This document shows positions 6,755-8,889 of a stretch of 8,889 nt of DNA, piece by piece (position 1 is the stretch's first letter; every line of letters starts with the position of its first letter). The translations under genes were made by a program, and so were the position numbers. Source of the stretch: DATEZO01 sp035255485 (lineage in GTDB: Bacteria > Pseudomonadota > Gammaproteobacteria > Burkholderiales > Burkholderiaceae_D); contig DATEZO010000311.1 in assembly GCA_035255485.1 (NCBI GenBank), forward strand, positions 1 to 8,889. Reading direction: 5' to 3'. The notes under the pieces are model-generated. The model was given only the letters and a program-made list of their open reading frames with translations, was not told where the DNA came from and did not search any database.

Positions 6755-7835
6755 GTTGCGCTCCGTTCGCCTGCGGCGGCTTGAGGGACAACGAGCGATA
6801 CGGCCACAGCAGCCAGGCCGCAATGCCGAGCCCGGCCAGTGCCAGCGGCGCGATCCAGAACCAGACTGCGCCCGGAACCGGGACCGAGGGCAGGATCAGC
6901 CACCAGCAATCAATCAGCTGCATCACCAGCAATGCCGCCGCCAGAGCGCCCATGACGCGCGGCGACTGCTTGGCCTGGCGCGACAGCAGCAGCAGGAGCG
7001 GCGCGGCAAACAGGCAAAGCGTCAACATCCAGGCCATCACCAGCCAGCCTCCCTGCAGGCGCGGCAGATACCAGGCGATTTCATGCGGCAGGTTTTCGGC
7101 CCAGATGATGAGGAATTGGGTGAAGCCGAGATAGGCCCAGGTCATCACGTACATCAGCAGCAGGTTGCCGAGGTCGCGCAATATGCCCGGCACAACCGGT
7201 GGGCGGGCGCGTGCCGCCAGCACGGTCGCCAGCGCCATGCCCGCCAGCATCTGGCCGGTGCCGGCCAGCCAGCCGAATACGCTCGAATACCAGACCGGAA
7301 TCAGTGACATGATCCAGTCGACCGCGGCCAGGCTGACGGAAAAGCCGTACAGGATCAGCGCCAGCGCGGAAAACGGTTTCGAACGCCGCAGCGCCGGCCG
7401 TTGCGCCAGCAGCGCCAGCACGCTCCATAACGCGAGATAGGCGACGCTGCGCGCCAGGAAAAATCCGGGCGTGAGCCACACATCCTTGAAGCCCGGCGCC
7501 GCCAGTTCCCCGGCCCAGCGGAAAGCGCCGTCACCGGCCTGCGCCGCCCATGGATACAGGCTGTGCATGCCGGCCAGCAGCGGCAGGAACAGCAGCGCGG
7601 CGATCCAGGTGCTGCGCCCGATTTCCAGCAGCGGCGCGCGGATTGCCTCGCCCCATGCGCCGCCGGTCAGATTGTGCAGCCAGACATTGGCCAAGCCGCC
7701 GAGCGCGATTCCGATCCAGAACCACCATGCCGCCAGATAGGCGGCCAGGAATGCGGCGGGATGCATGCGCCACGCCAGCGCGCACAGGATCACTGCCGTG
7801 CTGCCGGCTGCAATTGCAACGAGATTCCTGTTCAT
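6747..7835 (-). CDS. actF: Alternative Complex III membrane subunit ActF
   Basis: A 362-residue polytopic protein with about ten hydrophobic segments. ActF is a NrfD-like relative of ActC and part of the quinol:cytochrome c/oxidase oxidoreductase that replaces the bc1 complex. Recognisable stretches are WWFWIGIALGGLANVWLHNL (37-56), AAVDWIMSLIPVWYSSVFGW (170-189) and TWAYLGFTQFLIIWAENLP (232-250), the last two being typical of ActF. Residues in or near these helices (for example His54, Asp173, Glu247) are candidates for quinone or proton handling, but I cannot assign them from one sequence. It lacks cofactor-binding Cys pairs, as expected. The ATG at 7835 overlaps the actE stop as ATGA. No strong Shine-Dalgarno is seen, so coupling to actE translation is likely. 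The 206 codons of open frame upstream lie within actE in another frame and are not part of this gene. Confidence 0.92.
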   Translation of the reverse strand: MNRNLVAIAAGSTAVILCALAWRMHPAAFLAAYLAAWWFWIGIALGGLANVWLHNLTGGAWGEAIRAPLLEIGRSTWIAALLFLPLLAGMHSLYPWAAQAGDGAFRWAGELAAPGFKDVWLTPGFFLARSVAYLALWSVLALLAQRPALRRSKPFSALALILYGFSVSLAAVDWIMSLIPVWYSSVFGWLAGTGQMLAGMALATVLAARARPPVVPGILRDLGNLLLMYVMTWAYLGFTQFLIIWAENLPHEIAWYLPRLQGGWLVMAWMLTLCLFAAPLLLLLSRQAKQSPRVMGALAAALLVMQLIDCWWLILPSVPVPGAVWFWIAPLALAGLGIAAWLLWPYRSLSLKPPQANGAQHG

Positions 7836-8461
7836 TGAGATTCCCCCGCGTCCGGTGCCGCAAGCCGGGCGCGCATGTCGGGTGGCAGGTCCCTGACAGC
7901 GGCATGCTGGCTCAATTGCAGCGCCCGGATATAGGCGACGATGGCCCAGCGGTCCGGCGCATCGACCCGATCCGCATAGGAATACATGATGCCGTAGCCG
8001 TTGGTGATGACATCGAACAAATGCCGGTCCGGTGCTTGCCGCAGCCGGTCGGAATGGTAGGTCGGAGGATGCGGAAACCCGCGCCGCGCGATCAGGCCGT
8101 CGCCGTCGCCGGCCGGACTGTGACATGGCAGGCAATAGATCGAATAGCGTTCCTGTCCGCGCAGCAGCAATTGCCGCGTGACCGGATACGGCATGTTTTT
8201 CGCCTGCAGCGCCACCAAGTCGCGCCGCACCGCGTCTTCGCCAACGCGTCCGCTCGAGGTGCCGGCGAATGGTCCCTGCGCGTGCGGCACGCTGCCCGGA
8301 GGCAAGGGCCGCGCCGAACTGCCGTCGGCAAACAGGCTGCTGGGCGCCATGGGCTTGTATTTGGGCTGGTCGTACATGTCCTGTTTCGCCTTTTCGCAGG
8401 CAGAGCACAGGAACAGGCACAGCGCCGCCGTTGCAACGCGAAGGCCCTTGCAAGCACGCAT
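7832..8461 (-). CDS. actE: Alternative Complex III monohaem cytochrome c subunit ActE (lipoprotein)
   Basis: A 209-residue periplasmic cytochrome. The signal peptide MRACKGLRVATAALCLFLCSAC ends at a probable lipidated Cys22. The -3 position is Cys, not Leu, so the lipobox is imperfect, but EKAKQDMYDQPKYKPM after it matches the start of mature ActE proteins as I know them. The one haem site is CLPCH (110-114), with the probable axial Met159 in GYGIMYSYADRVDAPDRWAIVAYIR. ActE passes electrons from the multihaem ActA towards the oxidase. Start choice: the ATG at 8461 gives a complete signal peptide and has GGGAG 8 bases upstream inside a palindromic repeat. An in-frame ATG at 8599 overlaps the actD stop as ATGA, has GAGG 7 bases upstream, and would add 46 residues translated from the repeats; it looks like the ancestral start. 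Its stop overlaps the actF start. Confidence 0.93.
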   Translation of the reverse strand: MRACKGLRVATAALCLFLCSACEKAKQDMYDQPKYKPMAPSSLFADGSSARPLPPGSVPHAQGPFAGTSSGRVGEDAVRRDLVALQAKNMPYPVTRQLLLRGQERYSIYCLPCHSPAGDGDGLIARRGFPHPPTYHSDRLRQAPDRHLFDVITNGYGIMYSYADRVDAPDRWAIVAYIRALQLSQHAAVRDLPPDMRARLAAPDAGESQ

Positions 8462-8463
8462 TG

Positions 8464-8474
8464 CTCCCTCTCCC
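8464..8474 (-). promoter_or_regulatory. Ribosome binding site of actE, formed by a repeat arm
   Basis: The minus strand reads GGGAGAGGGAG. The first GGGAG ends 8 bases before the ATG at 8461 and the second only 2 bases before it. Most of this string is the downstream arm of the palindrome at 8466-8489, so the same bases can either pair in a hairpin or bind the ribosome. Confidence 0.6.
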
Positions 8475-8489
8475 GCGCGCGGGAGAGGG
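8466..8489. repeat. Perfect 24-base palindrome, dispersed repeat copy next to the actE start
   Basis: The half-site CCCTCTCCCGCG (8466-8477) is followed directly by its exact reverse complement CGCGGGAGAGGG (8478-8489). This C/G-rich palindrome belongs to a repeat type common between genes of Burkholderiales. It lies 4 bases upstream of the actE start. No U-tract follows, so it is not a standard terminator. Confidence 0.85.
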
Positions 8490-8533
8490 TATGCGTCAAG
8501 GCACCCTGTCTTGCAAACGCCCTCATCCCCTGC

Positions 8534-8557
8534 CCTTCTCCCGCTTGCGGGAGAAGG
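8534..8557. repeat. Second palindromic repeat copy in the actD/actE gap
   Basis: Arms CCTTCTCCCGC (8534-8544) and GCGGGAGAAGG (8547-8557) pair perfectly over 11 bases around a TT loop. It is a variant of the copy at 8466-8489 in the same orientation, 44 bases away. Together the two copies take up much of the 134-base gap between actD and actE. Confidence 0.85.
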
Positions 8558-8595
8558 AAGAACAGCGCCGCCGCTGCCGGAAGTTACCCGCGTGC

Positions 8596-8889
8596 TCATG
8601 CCGGCACCTCGCATACCAGCAGCGGCTGCAATCCGGCCAGAAACGCCCTGCTGCGCTCGGCATCGAAGGCCGGATCGCTTGCCGGCAGGCACAGGAAAAA
8701 ACGGTTGCGCGAGGCCAGGTCGAATTCCGACACATCGAACAGCGGATGGCGCAGCCGCGGCAGGCGGTTCAGGATCAGCATGCCGAAAACCGCTGCCAGC
8801 GCCGCGCCGAGAATGATCAGCTCGAAAGTCGCCGGGATGAAGGACGGCCAGCTATGCAAGGGCCGGCCGCCGATATTGATTGGATAATC
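8596..8889 (-). CDS. actD: Alternative Complex III subunit ActD, C-terminal part (runs off right edge)
   Basis: The last 97 codons of a DUF3341-family protein are visible, open to the window edge. DYPINIGGRPLHSWPSFIPA (1-20 of the visible part) leads into a transmembrane helix, FELIILGAALAAVFGMLIL (22-40). A short soluble domain follows with RHPLFDVSEFDLASRNRFFLCL (47-68) and a conserved-looking DPAFD (72-76). This pattern matches ActD of Alternative Complex III, a membrane subunit without cofactors that helps hold the complex together. The TTG at 8859 is an internal codon, not the start. The stop overlaps an ATG at 8599, a trace of coupling to actE. Its position directly before actE and actF is the standard act order. 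Confidence 0.92.
   Translation of the reverse strand, partial: DYPINIGGRPLHSWPSFIPATFELIILGAALAAVFGMLILNRLPRLRHPLFDVSEFDLASRNRFFLCLPASDPAFDAERSRAFLAGLQPLLVCEVPA
8597..8610 (-). promoter_or_regulatory. Vestigial coupled start (ATGA overlap plus Shine-Dalgarno) at the actD/actE junction
   Basis: An ATG at 8597-8599 overlaps the actD stop TGA (8596-8598) exactly as at the other junctions of the operon, and GAGG (8607-8610) is 7 bases upstream. The frame stays open for 46 codons through both repeats and joins actE in frame. This is the expected actE start before repeats entered the gap; whether it still initiates is unknown. Confidence 0.5.

Noticed and set aside
5763..7307. 514-codon open frame on the plus strand opposite the SCO, orf115 and actF genes
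   Set aside because: It crosses several well-supported minus-strand genes, has no recognisable domain, and shows the same Gln/Arg/His-rich antisense composition.
8466..8557. The two palindromes considered as a rho-independent terminator between actD and actE, or as a CRISPR fragment
   Set aside because: No U-tract follows either hairpin on the minus strand and the operon continues in coupled fashion. Two palindromes with 44 bases between them and no further units do not make a CRISPR array.
7550..8887. 445-codon open frame on the plus strand opposite actF, actE and actD
   Set aside because: It runs across three recognised genes and the repeats; the product is Arg/Ala-rich and lacks domains.

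Overview
The window is GC-rich and coding is dense. Every gene I can support lies on the minus strand, so the biological order runs from the right edge to the left. The proteins, the short-overlap operon style and the G/C-rich palindromic repeats suggest a betaproteobacterium, probably Burkholderiales. That placement is inferred from general familiarity, not from a search.

Positions 8889 to 2019 hold the downstream part of one long respiratory operon. In order it encodes the C-terminal end of ActD (cut by the right edge), ActE (monohaem cytochrome c lipoprotein), ActF (polytopic quinol-oxidising subunit), an uncharacterised 115-residue single-span membrane protein, a SCO copper chaperone with a C-terminal membrane anchor, and cytochrome c oxidase subunits II (fused to a cytochrome c domain, so caa3-type), I (A2-type ligand motif), III and IV. 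The products fit an Alternative Complex III that takes electrons from quinol and passes them through cytochrome c domains to a caa3 oxygen reductase, with copper-centre assembly factors made from the same transcript. ActA, ActB, ActC, most of ActD and the operon promoter must lie beyond the right edge.

The genes are very tightly packed. Five junctions use a 4-base ATGA stop/start overlap and one uses an 8-base overlap. Only two junctions are open, actD/actE and coxB/coxA, and both contain palindromic repeats of the dispersed intergenic type. At actD/actE an apparently ancestral coupled start survives at 8599, and the present actE ribosome binding site appears to be the arm of a repeat palindrome.

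Positions 2018 to 1899 are a 120-base gap holding a nested inverted repeat. It is followed by a short-chain dehydrogenase with a C-terminal membrane anchor (1898 to 912), probably a separate unit. Positions 911 to 788 are a more AT-rich gap with a weak candidate promoter. From 787 to the left edge runs the open N-terminal part of a membrane sensor with a periplasmic Cache/PDC-like domain, visibly lower in GC than the rest. Its output domain lies outside the window.

I see no tRNA, rRNA, CRISPR array, insertion sequence or phage gene. Apart from the repeat-shaped open junctions and the uncharacterised small protein, this is a recognisable respiratory cluster and not a new system.
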